From contig NZ_JALJYG010000010.1 in assembly GCF_024170505.1 (NCBI RefSeq), positions 1 to 39,675 of the forward strand: DNA of 39,675 nt, written 5' to 3'. Position numbers and translations under genes: made by a program. The notes beneath the pieces are model-generated. The model was not told the DNA's origin. It ran no database searches and worked only from the letters and a program-made list of their open reading frames with translations. Position 1 is the first letter of the stretch. Each line of letters begins with the position of its first letter. Shown here piece by piece: positions 33,177 to 39,675 of the stretch. Source of the DNA: Methanocalculus alkaliphilus (GTDB lineage: Archaea > Halobacteriota > Methanomicrobia > Methanomicrobiales > Methanocorpusculaceae).

Positions 33177-33865
33177 AGGAGTATCCCCAGCACCATGATC
33201 CCGATGATCGGACCGATCGAAGCAAGCCCGATAAGTCCAAACCCGTCAGTGAGCGTCGATCTTCCCGCAAGGACCGAACTGAGACCTATACCGAGAGCGA
33301 GGATGAATGGGACGGTCAGCGGGCCGGTGGTGACGCCTCCGCCATCATATGCTATCTGGAGATAGTCTGCCGGTGCCAGAAAGGAGAGGATGATGACAAC
33401 CAGGTACCCTGCTGCAAAGAGCCAGGTGATCGGAATGCCAAGGACGATACGGAGCATTGCAAGCATGACGAAGAATCCGACACCGATTGCGATGGAGAGG
33501 ACGAGCGGGTTCTGGGCAATCTCTCCGTTGGATACCAGATCGACCATATTCGTCAGAACCCTGACATCAGGCTCGGCGACGGTTGCAAAGAATCCAAGCA
33601 GGAATGCTGTGATGATGACGAGATAGATCGATCCATGTTTGGGGAGATCTGATCCGATCGCCTCTCCCATCGGGAGCAGGCCGCTCTTCACACCGATGAG
33701 GAAGAGCGTGATTCCCGCTGTCAGCATCATGACCCCGAGAATATAGTCGATGATTTCTGTTGCGCTCGATCCAATCAGAACGAGTAATACCAGAAATACG
33801 ATCACAGCAATGGGGGTGACCGCCTGTACCACCTCCCGCAGCGTCTCCTTTGCCTCATGTAACAT
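33173..33865 (-). CDS. DUF1538 family membrane protein (first half-unit)
   Basis: A 230-aa integral membrane protein, the first gene of the DUF1538-DUF1538-PII unit. Hydrophobic segments include AVTPIAVIVFLVLLVLIG, MLTAGITLFLIGV, LVIITAFLLGFFATVAE and FAAGYLVVIILSFLA. The polar motifs ATVAEPDVRVL and AYDGGGVTTGP occur between helices at places matching the second copy. GGAG lies 9 bases before the ATG at 33865. A TTTTATC box read leftward near 33975 may be the promoter. Confidence 0.85.
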   Translation of the reverse strand: MLHEAKETLREVVQAVTPIAVIVFLVLLVLIGSSATEIIDYILGVMMLTAGITLFLIGVKSGLLPMGEAIGSDLPKHGSIYLVIITAFLLGFFATVAEPDVRVLTNMVDLVSNGEIAQNPLVLSIAIGVGFFVMLAMLRIVLGIPITWLFAAGYLVVIILSFLAPADYLQIAYDGGGVTTGPLTVPFILALGIGLSSVLAGRSTLTDGFGLIGLASIGPIIGIMVLGILL

Positions 33866-33990
33866 CTGCGTGACTCCGTTCCTTCATTCACTTCTCTCTT
33901 CCGGAGAGGACGAATCCCTGACCGCCCCGGTAAAGGTGATCCGGATTCGATTGGATAATAATTGTTCTGATAAAAGAAAAGTGATTGCTC

Positions 33991-34012
33991 CGGAACTATC
34001 CCGGTAGTTCCG
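33991..34012 (-). terminator. Hairpin plus T-rich tract after the HPS-RraA gene
   Basis: CGGAACTA and TAGTTCCG are exact reverse complements with a 6-base loop, giving an 8-bp stem. The hairpin begins 10 bases after the stop of the leftward HPS-RraA gene and is followed, in that direction, by T-rich sequence containing TTTTCTTTTATC. It resembles an intrinsic terminator and separates this gene from the DUF1538 operon. The rest of the 157-bp gap (33866-34022) holds the DUF1538 promoter region and nothing else obvious. Confidence 0.5.
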
Positions 34013-34022
34013 TCTCCCCTGG

Positions 34023-35309
34023 TTACTGCTTCTCCCAGCGGAGGAGCTCCATCACAACCGAGAGGGTGGAACCCCTTCTGATCTCCTCACGAAGCCGCTC
34101 CTCGGTCCGCGCAACAAGGACTGCCCGCCGGCTGATCTCATATGCCCGCTCTTTGGGGAGGACAACGACACCGCTTGCATCCCCGATGATCCAGTCGCCC
34201 GGCCGCACCTGCTGACCGCAGCAAACAATCTCCGCATTGATCTCTCCAAACCCTTTTGGTTCTCCGGCATTCGGGACCGCTGCGGTTGCATAGAGTGGAA
34301 TTGTCATTTCGAGGATATCGTCAAGATCACGGACCGCCCCGTCGATGATGACGCCAGCGACACCTTTATTCTGGCAGGAGAGTGTCGCAAGCTCTCCCCA
34401 TGGAGCGATGGTGGTATCCCGGCTGTTGTTGATGACGATCACATCCCCGGGGGATGCGACATCGATCGCCTCGACGGGTTTTGCCCAGTCTCCGGCGAAG
34501 GTCTGGACGGTGACGGCACGCCCGATCATCTTCCCGGTTCCGGAATACCGTTTGAGACCGCTCATCGCCCCTTTCCGATGCATCGCATCGGAGACATTTG
34601 ATGAGGAAGCCTCCTCCAGCATTGATCGGATCTCGTCGGTCTGATTCCGTTTGTGATGGGATCGTGGCTCCGGTGCATCGATAGCGGATCGGATTTGGGC
34701 GGTGGACGCGGTGACATCGCTGGATCGGATGATCGCTCCGCCGATGATGACGATCTCTGCCCCATGTGTCACTGCCTCTGCCGCCCGCGCAGCATCAAGG
34801 CCGCCGGCAGCCGCAATCGGGATCGATACCGCGCCGCTGAGGCGGTCGAGAAGATCAAGGGAGCTTTTTCCGACCATCTGCTGATCGATGCCAACATGGG
34901 CGTTGATGATATGCACCCCCATCTCCTCAAGTTCCTGAGCCCGGGTGATGGGATCTCTGACCGTCATCATATCACCCATCAGCCGTACGCCATAGAGATC
35001 TGCTGCCCGGACTGCTTCCCGGATGACCGAGTCGTCTGCATCCCCGAGGATACAGATGATATCTGCCCCTGCTTTTGCCGCCATCTCGACCTCGAGGGCT
35101 CCTGTATCGCTGATCTTCATATCAGCGATGATGGTTATCTTCGGGTTTCGTCGTCGGATCTCCCGCACAGCACCCATTCCCTCGCTCTTGATGAGCGGGG
35201 TGCCGATCTCAATCCAGTCAGCGCCTCCAGCTATCGCCTCTTCAGTGATCGCATAGGCACGGGCAAGATCAAGGATATCAAGTGCAACCTGGAGAACCGG
35301 TGGTGTCAT
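34023..35309 (-). CDS. Bifunctional 3-hexulose-6-phosphate synthase / RraA-like protein
   Basis: A 428-aa fusion. Residues 1-210 form an OMP-decarboxylase-like barrel of the 3-hexulose-6-phosphate synthase family (LQVALDILDLARA, WIEIGTPLIKSEG, IIADMKISDTG, VHIINAHVGIDQQ, IPIAAAGGLDAA). Residues 230-428 form an RraA/demethylmenaquinone-methyltransferase-like domain (SSSNVSDAMHRKGAM, GDVIVINNSRDTTIAPWGELA, GVIIDGAVRDLDDI, PGDWIIGDASGVVVLP). In archaea the HPS activity, run in reverse, supplies ribulose 5-phosphate for nucleotides and releases formaldehyde. The role of the RraA-like part is not established. A TTTATGCC box near 35340 and the lack of a ribosome site suggest a leaderless message. 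Confidence 0.92.
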   Translation of the reverse strand: MTPPVLQVALDILDLARAYAITEEAIAGGADWIEIGTPLIKSEGMGAVREIRRRNPKITIIADMKISDTGALEVEMAAKAGADIICILGDADDSVIREAVRAADLYGVRLMGDMMTVRDPITRAQELEEMGVHIINAHVGIDQQMVGKSSLDLLDRLSGAVSIPIAAAGGLDAARAAEAVTHGAEIVIIGGAIIRSSDVTASTAQIRSAIDAPEPRSHHKRNQTDEIRSMLEEASSSNVSDAMHRKGAMSGLKRYSGTGKMIGRAVTVQTFAGDWAKPVEAIDVASPGDVIVINNSRDTTIAPWGELATLSCQNKGVAGVIIDGAVRDLDDILEMTIPLYATAAVPNAGEPKGFGEINAEIVCCGQQVRPGDWIIGDASGVVVLPKERAYEISRRAVLVARTEERLREEIRRGSTLSVVMELLRWEKQ

Positions 35310-35390
35310 GGATAAATCTTGGGTCTTTTATCAGGCATAAATGCTGGTCTGAAATGGCCACCATCCTGAGAGAAAAGAGGGGTGGATGGT

Positions 35391-35924
35391 TCACTCGTTT
35401 GAGAACCGGTTCTTAAAGGTGATATCCGCGAGGAGCTTCTTCTTTGCAAGGACGAACCCTTCAGTCTTTGATTCACCAGCAGCAATGAGGGAGATGAGTT
35501 TGTACTTCTCAGGGACGCCAAGGAGCTTTCTGATCGGCTCGGCATACTCTTTGCCCTCGCCGGCAACCCAGCAGGAGCCGATCCCATATCCGGTCAGGGC
35601 GATGAGGATATTCTCGGTTGCCGCACAACAGTCCTCAAGGACATACTCCTGGTCGCGCTCGCCGAAGACGGCAAAGCAGACCGGAGCTTCGGCGATGAAT
35701 TTACCATGCGTCGTGAGGTCAGCGATCTGACTCCTGAGCGTCTGATCGGTGATCGTCCCAAATATCCAGGGCTGGATATTTCGTGCAGATGGTGCGGATT
35801 TTGCACAGTCAAGGACCTTCCTGATGATATCTTCTGGGATCGGGGTGTCCTTGAAGTGCCTGATACTGTGGCGTGCCTGAATGATGGTCACGCCGAAGTT
35901 CGCGATATTCTTGTTCTGGATCAT
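35391..35924 (-). CDS. Nitroreductase family flavoprotein
   Basis: A 177-aa FMN-dependent oxidoreductase. The phosphate-binding N-terminal motif ARHSIRHFKDTPI is at residues 17-29, followed by APSARNIQPWIFG near 45-57. The mid segment VLEDCCAATENILIALTGYGIGSCWVAG near 100-127 and LGVPEKYKLISLIAAG near 134-149 are standard for the family. The physiological substrate is unknown; enzymes of this size in methanogens are usually annotated only at family level. The gene is alone, with the DUF3821 gene 29 bases upstream in the same direction. Confidence 0.9.
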   Translation of the reverse strand: MIQNKNIANFGVTIIQARHSIRHFKDTPIPEDIIRKVLDCAKSAPSARNIQPWIFGTITDQTLRSQIADLTTHGKFIAEAPVCFAVFGERDQEYVLEDCCAATENILIALTGYGIGSCWVAGEGKEYAEPIRKLLGVPEKYKLISLIAAGESKTEGFVLAKKKLLADITFKNRFSNE

Positions 35925-35953
35925 AGTACATCAGAGTATTGTTCTTATGGTTA

Positions 35954-36928
35954 TTATTTTCGTATCAAAAGACATGTCACTATCGTCAGGGCTGCAAGGG
36001 CGATGAGAGCACCCATTGGCGCCGGCTCCGGCGTTGGTGTTGGTACCGGAGTCTCGGTGACCGGAGGTGTTGGTGGTGTCTCTACCGGCGCTGGCGTTGC
36101 CGGGGGTGTGGTCGGCTCCAGGGTTGCGGGTGGTGTCGTCGGAACAGGTGTCACAGGTGGAGTGGTGGTTGTTGGCGTGGTTGTCCGTGAGAGTGATACC
36201 GACTCATCGCGGGTTGTGATCGTCTTTCCGATAACCTGATAATTATCCTTCATATTATTTGCGTCACAGAAGGCATAGAAGTCGTACACTCCACGACTGT
36301 ATCCGGCATCCGGATACCAGATCCCACCGGTCATAAATGGTGACCGGTCGACATCGAAGAGGAGGGGGGTGCTGACACCAGCTCTGTTTCTGAGCATAGA
36401 ATACTCAATACCCTCCTCTCCAGTGATACGAACCTCGACTGGGGCTCCGGCAACCCCTGGCCGCTGTGCCATCGCATCAAGGTTCGTTGTTATCCGAAAC
36501 TGTAGTTCAAAATCCATCGGGACCCAGAGCCCGGTCCGGTCGATGGCTCCGTAATCGACATCAAATACCCGAATATGTAGGAACGGATCCGCAACCATGA
36601 ATGCAGGATTCCCGGTTGAGAGATTATACCAGACCCCGATTCGATCCGAGAAGATCTGTGGTGATACGAAGAACGAGGTTGCATCACTGACGACGACGGT
36701 GGCATCAGGATCCCCGGTAGCCGGGGATCGCCCTGGCGCAAACCAGCCGAGTGTATCGCCATCTGCTACTCCGCAGGCAGTAACATCAAGCCCCTCTTCC
36801 CCGATGAATACGGTTCCTCCGGCAGGGATGTCGGATATGGCAGCCGTTGCCGGGGTGATGAGGAGCATGGCCAGAATACAGGCCAGTCCAGGAATACTGA
36901 TTTTTCTATAGGATCTCTTTTCTTTCAT
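35954..36928 (-). CDS. DUF3821-type surface protein with Pro/Thr-rich linker and C-terminal anchor
   Basis: A 324-aa exported protein. ATG 36928 gives a signal peptide (KISIPGLACILAMLLITPATA) with cleavage near residue 29. Residues 30-235 match the DUF3821 domain (ISDIPAGGTVFIGEEGLDVT, GRSPATGDPDATVVVSD, WYPDAGYSRGVYDFYAFCDANNMKDNYQVIG), a family abundant on the cell surface of Methanomicrobiales. Residues 240-300 are a low-complexity Thr/Pro linker, probably glycosylated, and the end (EPAPMGALIALAALTIVTCLLIRK) is a membrane anchor with a short basic tail, possibly a sorting signal. The ligand is unknown. Confidence 0.87.
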   Translation of the reverse strand: MKEKRSYRKISIPGLACILAMLLITPATAAISDIPAGGTVFIGEEGLDVTACGVADGDTLGWFAPGRSPATGDPDATVVVSDATSFFVSPQIFSDRIGVWYNLSTGNPAFMVADPFLHIRVFDVDYGAIDRTGLWVPMDFELQFRITTNLDAMAQRPGVAGAPVEVRITGEEGIEYSMLRNRAGVSTPLLFDVDRSPFMTGGIWYPDAGYSRGVYDFYAFCDANNMKDNYQVIGKTITTRDESVSLSRTTTPTTTTPPVTPVPTTPPATLEPTTPPATPAPVETPPTPPVTETPVPTPTPEPAPMGALIALAALTIVTCLLIRK

Positions 36929-37030
36929 ATTACTCTTTAGATCCCTTCCCCCTACATGAGTCTTTCCCGTTGCTGCTCCTCTGTTGATGGTGTGGAATCT
37001 CTGCAAAAATAGGGTTTATTATGATTCTTT

Positions 37031-38236
37031 TTACCAGAACGCTGAGATCCTCTCCCAGATATTCGCCACTCCTTCCCCGATCAGGACCGTCGGATCGATT
37101 CCAAGGAGCGGGAAGATGAAGAGGAAGTAGAGGACGGTTCCAAGGGTGCTCCCCAGGTTGGCAAGTGCTGCGACGAGAACGACCCGGAAGAGTGGAATTG
37201 TGCTCATCTCAGTGATACTCTCTGCTTTACTGATGGCTTTGAAGTCCGAGAACGCAGGTTTTCGGATCTTCGCCTCGACGATTGCAGCAAACCAGCCGGC
37301 CGCCATCAGGGGATTGAGCGAGGTGAGCCACGCGGCAGAGAAGGCGACACCCGCTGAGATAGGATGGCCGCGTGCAAGGATGGTTCCAAGGGCTGCGAGT
37401 GTGCCGTTGATTGCGATCCACCAGAGGAATGCTACTGCCAGGACATCAACACCCACTCCTGAGAATGCAATGATAACGAAGAGGGAGATGAAGAGGGCGA
37501 GGACGCCCAGGCCGATGATCTTTCCCCATGGAAGGCGTTTCGTCTGCATGGTGAGATCCCGGATCGGAGGGAGTGTCTGAGGCTCTGACAGGTATCCGGT
37601 GACACCCCTCAGATGGCCGGCACCGATGACGGCGAGGACCTTCTGGTCTCCCCGCACAAGTGGAATGAGGCTGTGGGCAAGATATGCATCCCGCTCATCG
37701 ATTAATGCCCGTGCCCCGTTTGGCGAGAACTTCCGGAACTCCTCAAGTGCAAGGGTGACGACATCCTGATCGGTGAGGGCATCGATATCGATCTCCTCCC
37801 CTCCAATCCCAGTCGCTGAGACTGCAAGGGCATGGATCATCCTGAACTTCTCACGAAATGTCATCCCATCCCAGAAACGGGAGAGGGTGATCCTGATATC
37901 GCGATCAATGAGGGCGACTCTGATCCCTCGCTCTTCTGCAAGCCGGATCGCCTCTTTCATCTCTGCGCCAGGCTCAATCCCGACGTTCATCCCGATCTTC
38001 CGCTGGACATAGGCAAGAAGCCACTGGACGAGCATCTGGGTGAAGTTACCTGACTTCAGGATCTCACCGACCCCTGGCGCCTCACCTCCGGGATCCTGCT
38101 GCTTCAGTGCGGCGTAGCGGGGGGGATCAAGCTCAACTGCGATGATATCCGGCTCAAATTCTGCCACTCCGGCAATGACCTCGTCGATACTCTTCTGTGA
38201 GACGTGTGCAGTCCCGATTATCCTCAGTTCACCCAT
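37031..38236 (-). CDS. TraB/PrgY family membrane protein
   Basis: A 401-aa protein. Residues 1-235 are the TraB domain (LRIIGTAHVSQKSIDEV, IIAVELDPPRYAAL, ALIDRDIRITLSRFW, VLAVIGAGHLRGVTGYL), which carries conserved Glu/His residues resembling TIKI/EreA-type metalloproteases. Residues 255-401 contain about four or five membrane helices (IIGLGVLALFISLFVIIAF, VLAVAFLWWIAINGTLA, VVLVAALANLGSTLGTVLYFLF). ATG 38236 is chosen over the upstream reading because the family begins at GELRIIGTAHVS and it overlaps the YkgJ-like gene. The archaeal function is unknown. Confidence 0.88.
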   Translation of the reverse strand: MGELRIIGTAHVSQKSIDEVIAGVAEFEPDIIAVELDPPRYAALKQQDPGGEAPGVGEILKSGNFTQMLVQWLLAYVQRKIGMNVGIEPGAEMKEAIRLAEERGIRVALIDRDIRITLSRFWDGMTFREKFRMIHALAVSATGIGGEEIDIDALTDQDVVTLALEEFRKFSPNGARALIDERDAYLAHSLIPLVRGDQKVLAVIGAGHLRGVTGYLSEPQTLPPIRDLTMQTKRLPWGKIIGLGVLALFISLFVIIAFSGVGVDVLAVAFLWWIAINGTLAALGTILARGHPISAGVAFSAAWLTSLNPLMAAGWFAAIVEAKIRKPAFSDFKAISKAESITEMSTIPLFRVVLVAALANLGSTLGTVLYFLFIFPLLGIDPTVLIGEGVANIWERISAFW

Positions 38237-38771
38237 GAATGCTCCACATACCCTGACTGTCAAAGACGACGGTCTCACCCGCCGGAATTGCTGATTCTGA
38301 AAAGATCCTGCGGATCGCCTGCTCCTCCCTCTCTTCTGCCTCCTCTCGTCTGAGGAGTGCCGTTGCAAGTAATCGTGCGTCCGCCTCGGTAATATTCCCT
38401 CCCAGACCCGGACATTCTGAGACGCTCAGCTCCCCTCCCTCAAGCGCGAAAGGGTAGGTCCGGCAGATCCAGGGGCGTGCGTGATAGATGGTACATCGCT
38501 TTTCGGAAGAGAGGAAGATGCACCGCTCATCCCTCCTCCGGAGACACCAGGCAAAGGTAAACCGGCTTCCCCCTTCCCCCTCAATATACTCGGGATAGGG
38601 TGCTGCGATATCATCTCTCTCCCAACCCGTTGCAGAGCATATCTCTCCAATCTCATCCGGGGAGATGATCACCCTGCCTGACTCCTCGTCTCCACGACAG
38701 CAGACTCCGCATCCGGTGCAGACAAACCCGATCTCTGCAATTGCCCCTGCGAGGTCGCTCACTCTCTGCAT
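38229..38771 (-). CDS. YkgJ family cysteine cluster protein
   Basis: A 180-aa protein with the metal- or Fe-S-binding Cys set of the YkgJ/UPF0153 family: FVCTGCGVCCRGDE near residue 18, FAWCLRRRDERCIFLSSEKRCTIYHARPWICRTYPF near 75-110 (in parts) and SECPGL near 120. ATG 38771 overlaps the end of guaAA by 13 bases; a longer reading would run deep into guaAA. The end overlaps traB by eight bases. The biochemical function of the family is unknown. Confidence 0.87.
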   Translation of the reverse strand: MQRVSDLAGAIAEIGFVCTGCGVCCRGDEESGRVIISPDEIGEICSATGWERDDIAAPYPEYIEGEGGSRFTFAWCLRRRDERCIFLSSEKRCTIYHARPWICRTYPFALEGGELSVSECPGLGGNITEADARLLATALLRREEAEEREEQAIRRIFSESAIPAGETVVFDSQGMWSIHG

Positions 38772-39313
38772 ATCCTGTCGAAGTTCCTGTAGATGAGGCT
38801 GCCGTTTTCTGTATGGCTCACTTCGGGGTGCCACTGGAGGCCGAAGATTCGTCGCTCCTGCGATCCCATCGCCTCAACATCGCAGATTGGGGATCTGGCA
38901 AGGATGGTAAACCCTTCCGGCACGCGCTTCACCTCATCGGTATGGGATGCCCATACATGAATGGCGTCAGGATAGCCGGTAAGGATCGTTCCATGATCTA
39001 CGATCGTCACATCTACCCCCCCATATCCTCCGCTTCGTCCCGACCCTGTCTCTCCACCGAGGGATCGGGCGATAAGCTGATGCCCAAGACATATTCCGAG
39101 GACGGGTATGCCGAGATCAAGATATTCGGCACACCGCCCGGTCCGCTCAATGCTTGGCCCGCCTCCCAGGATGATCCCGCGGCATCCGTCCGCTACCTCA
39201 TCCGGGGGGGTGGTATTTGGGATCATCTTCACCTCAATCTCAAGATCGCGGAGCATCCGGTGAATGAGATGATTAAACTGCCCATGGTTATTGACAACAA
39301 AGATGGGTTGCAT
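38759..39313 (-). CDS. guaAA: GMP synthase glutamine amidotransferase subunit
   Basis: A 184-aa stand-alone class I glutaminase that feeds ammonia to the separate GuaAB synthase subunit (the archaeal two-gene form of GuaA). The nucleophile Cys is in LGICLGHQLIA near residue 74 and the His-Glu pair in GLQWHPEVSHT near 163. The N-terminus IFVVNNHGQFNHLIHRMLRDLE is typical of archaeal GuaAA. guaAB is not in the window. It lies 39 bases downstream of the cobT-like gene. Confidence 0.95.
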   Translation of the reverse strand: MQPIFVVNNHGQFNHLIHRMLRDLEIEVKMIPNTTPPDEVADGCRGIILGGGPSIERTGRCAEYLDLGIPVLGICLGHQLIARSLGGETGSGRSGGYGGVDVTIVDHGTILTGYPDAIHVWASHTDEVKRVPEGFTILARSPICDVEAMGSQERRIFGLQWHPEVSHTENGSLIYRNFDRICRE

Positions 39314-39352
39314 ATTCCTGGTGAAATATTGATGCTGGTCCCTCTTATCTCT

Positions 39353-39675
39353 TCAGGAGTAGGCCGCGACAGTTCTCATAACTGCATCACGGATCACTGC
39401 TCCTGTATGCCCCATGGCTCTGGCAAGGTACATCGCACCGCCTGCTCCCATCCCCTCCTTCACCTCCCCGATACAGTACCGGGCAAGGCCGGAGTGGCCG
39501 GTTTCGCCAAATCCGGGATCGACGTAGATGGGGGAGAGACCAATCTCTCCTGCAATCTCCCTGAAGTTCGCAGACGGGTCATCATGAACATAGATGGTCG
39601 TGGCTATCTTCGGAAGCCGGATACCTCTCGCCTTCGTCAATGCGGCGACAGAGAGCATCTGTGTCCCCCCTGCGA
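39353..39675 (-). CDS. cobT: Archaeal CobT-like nicotinate-nucleotide phosphoribosyltransferase, C-terminal part
   Basis: This is the C-terminal 106 or so residues of a protein cut by the right window edge; the frame is open to 39675 (AGGTQMLSVAALTKARG). The sequence AGGTQM, YVDPGFGETGHSGLARY and KEGMGAGGAMYLARAMGHT matches the archaeal CobT family (UPF0284), which acts in activation of the lower-ligand base of cobamides. That fits the cobamide needs of methanogens. It is the most upstream visible gene of the cobT-guaAA-ykgJ-traB series. Confidence 0.85.
   Translation of the reverse strand, partial: AGGTQMLSVAALTKARGIRLPKIATTIYVHDDPSANFREIAGEIGLSPIYVDPGFGETGHSGLARYCIGEVKEGMGAGGAMYLARAMGHTGAVIRDAVMRTVAAYS

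Noticed and set aside
36000-36190. Repetitive DNA that could look like a short tandem repeat or CRISPR
   Set aside because: The repetition follows the coding of the Thr/Pro-rich stalk of the surface protein and has no regular repeat-spacer pattern.
35706-36239. Gly/Val-rich plus-strand frame
   Set aside because: It spans the nitroreductase end and the Thr/Pro-rich linker of the DUF3821 protein in antisense; Gly/Val richness is the mirror of Thr/Pro codons.

Overview
The window reads as chromosomal DNA of a hydrogenotrophic methanogen, most likely of the order Methanomicrobiales. The evidence is: formylmethanofuran dehydrogenase genes interleaved with hdrABC and mvhD, an ftr gene, a methanogenesis marker protein 11 gene, a coenzyme B (aks) operon, archaeal-type PheRS, TrpRS and EndA, a DUF3821 surface protein and a HPS-RraA fusion. 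The genus cannot be fixed from the sequence alone. There is no prophage, IS element, CRISPR array or rRNA/tRNA gene that I can see. Gene density is high, with many ATGA/TGATG overlaps.

Layout. (1) 1-6188, minus strand: one operon fwdG-fwdF-hdrC-hdrB-hdrA-mvhD-fwdD-fwdB(partial). It couples flavin-based electron bifurcation at heterodisulfide reductase to CO2 reduction to formylmethanofuran. (2) 6189-6702: a 514-bp divergent control region with a perfect 21-bp dyad. (3) 6703-7584: ftr, the next enzyme of the CO2-reduction pathway. (4) 7775-15435, plus strand: eight overlapping genes, mmp11 - radical SAM protein - IorA-like ThDP protein - aksA - aksD - aksE - unknown 268-aa protein - aksF. AksADEF build 2-oxosuberate, the carbon chain of coenzyme B. 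The four extra genes are candidates for the later, enzymatically unassigned steps (decarboxylation, thiol introduction, threonine phosphate coupling). (5) 15492-22994: nfo, a secreted beta-propeller-like protein on the other strand, then endA-trpS-pheS-pheT. (6) 23000-25971: hisF, an AhcY-family hydrolase and an OGG-type DNA glycosylase. (7) 25971-28112: a solitary 713-aa protein with a degenerate HsdM-like domain, an HsdS-like segment, a HEPN-like R-N-x4-H motif and a C-terminal beta-rich domain, a candidate undescribed defence factor. (8) 28142-32084: two small membrane or surface proteins, then tandem paaK genes with an ACT-domain protein. (9) 32104-33865: a PII-like regulator with two DUF1538 membrane proteins. 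(10) 34023-39675: HPS-RraA fusion, nitroreductase, DUF3821 surface protein, and an operon cobT(partial)-guaAA-ykgJ-traB.

The two most interesting systems are the extended coenzyme B operon and the HsdM/HsdS/HEPN-like fusion. Functional claims for their unassigned members are inference from context and motifs only.
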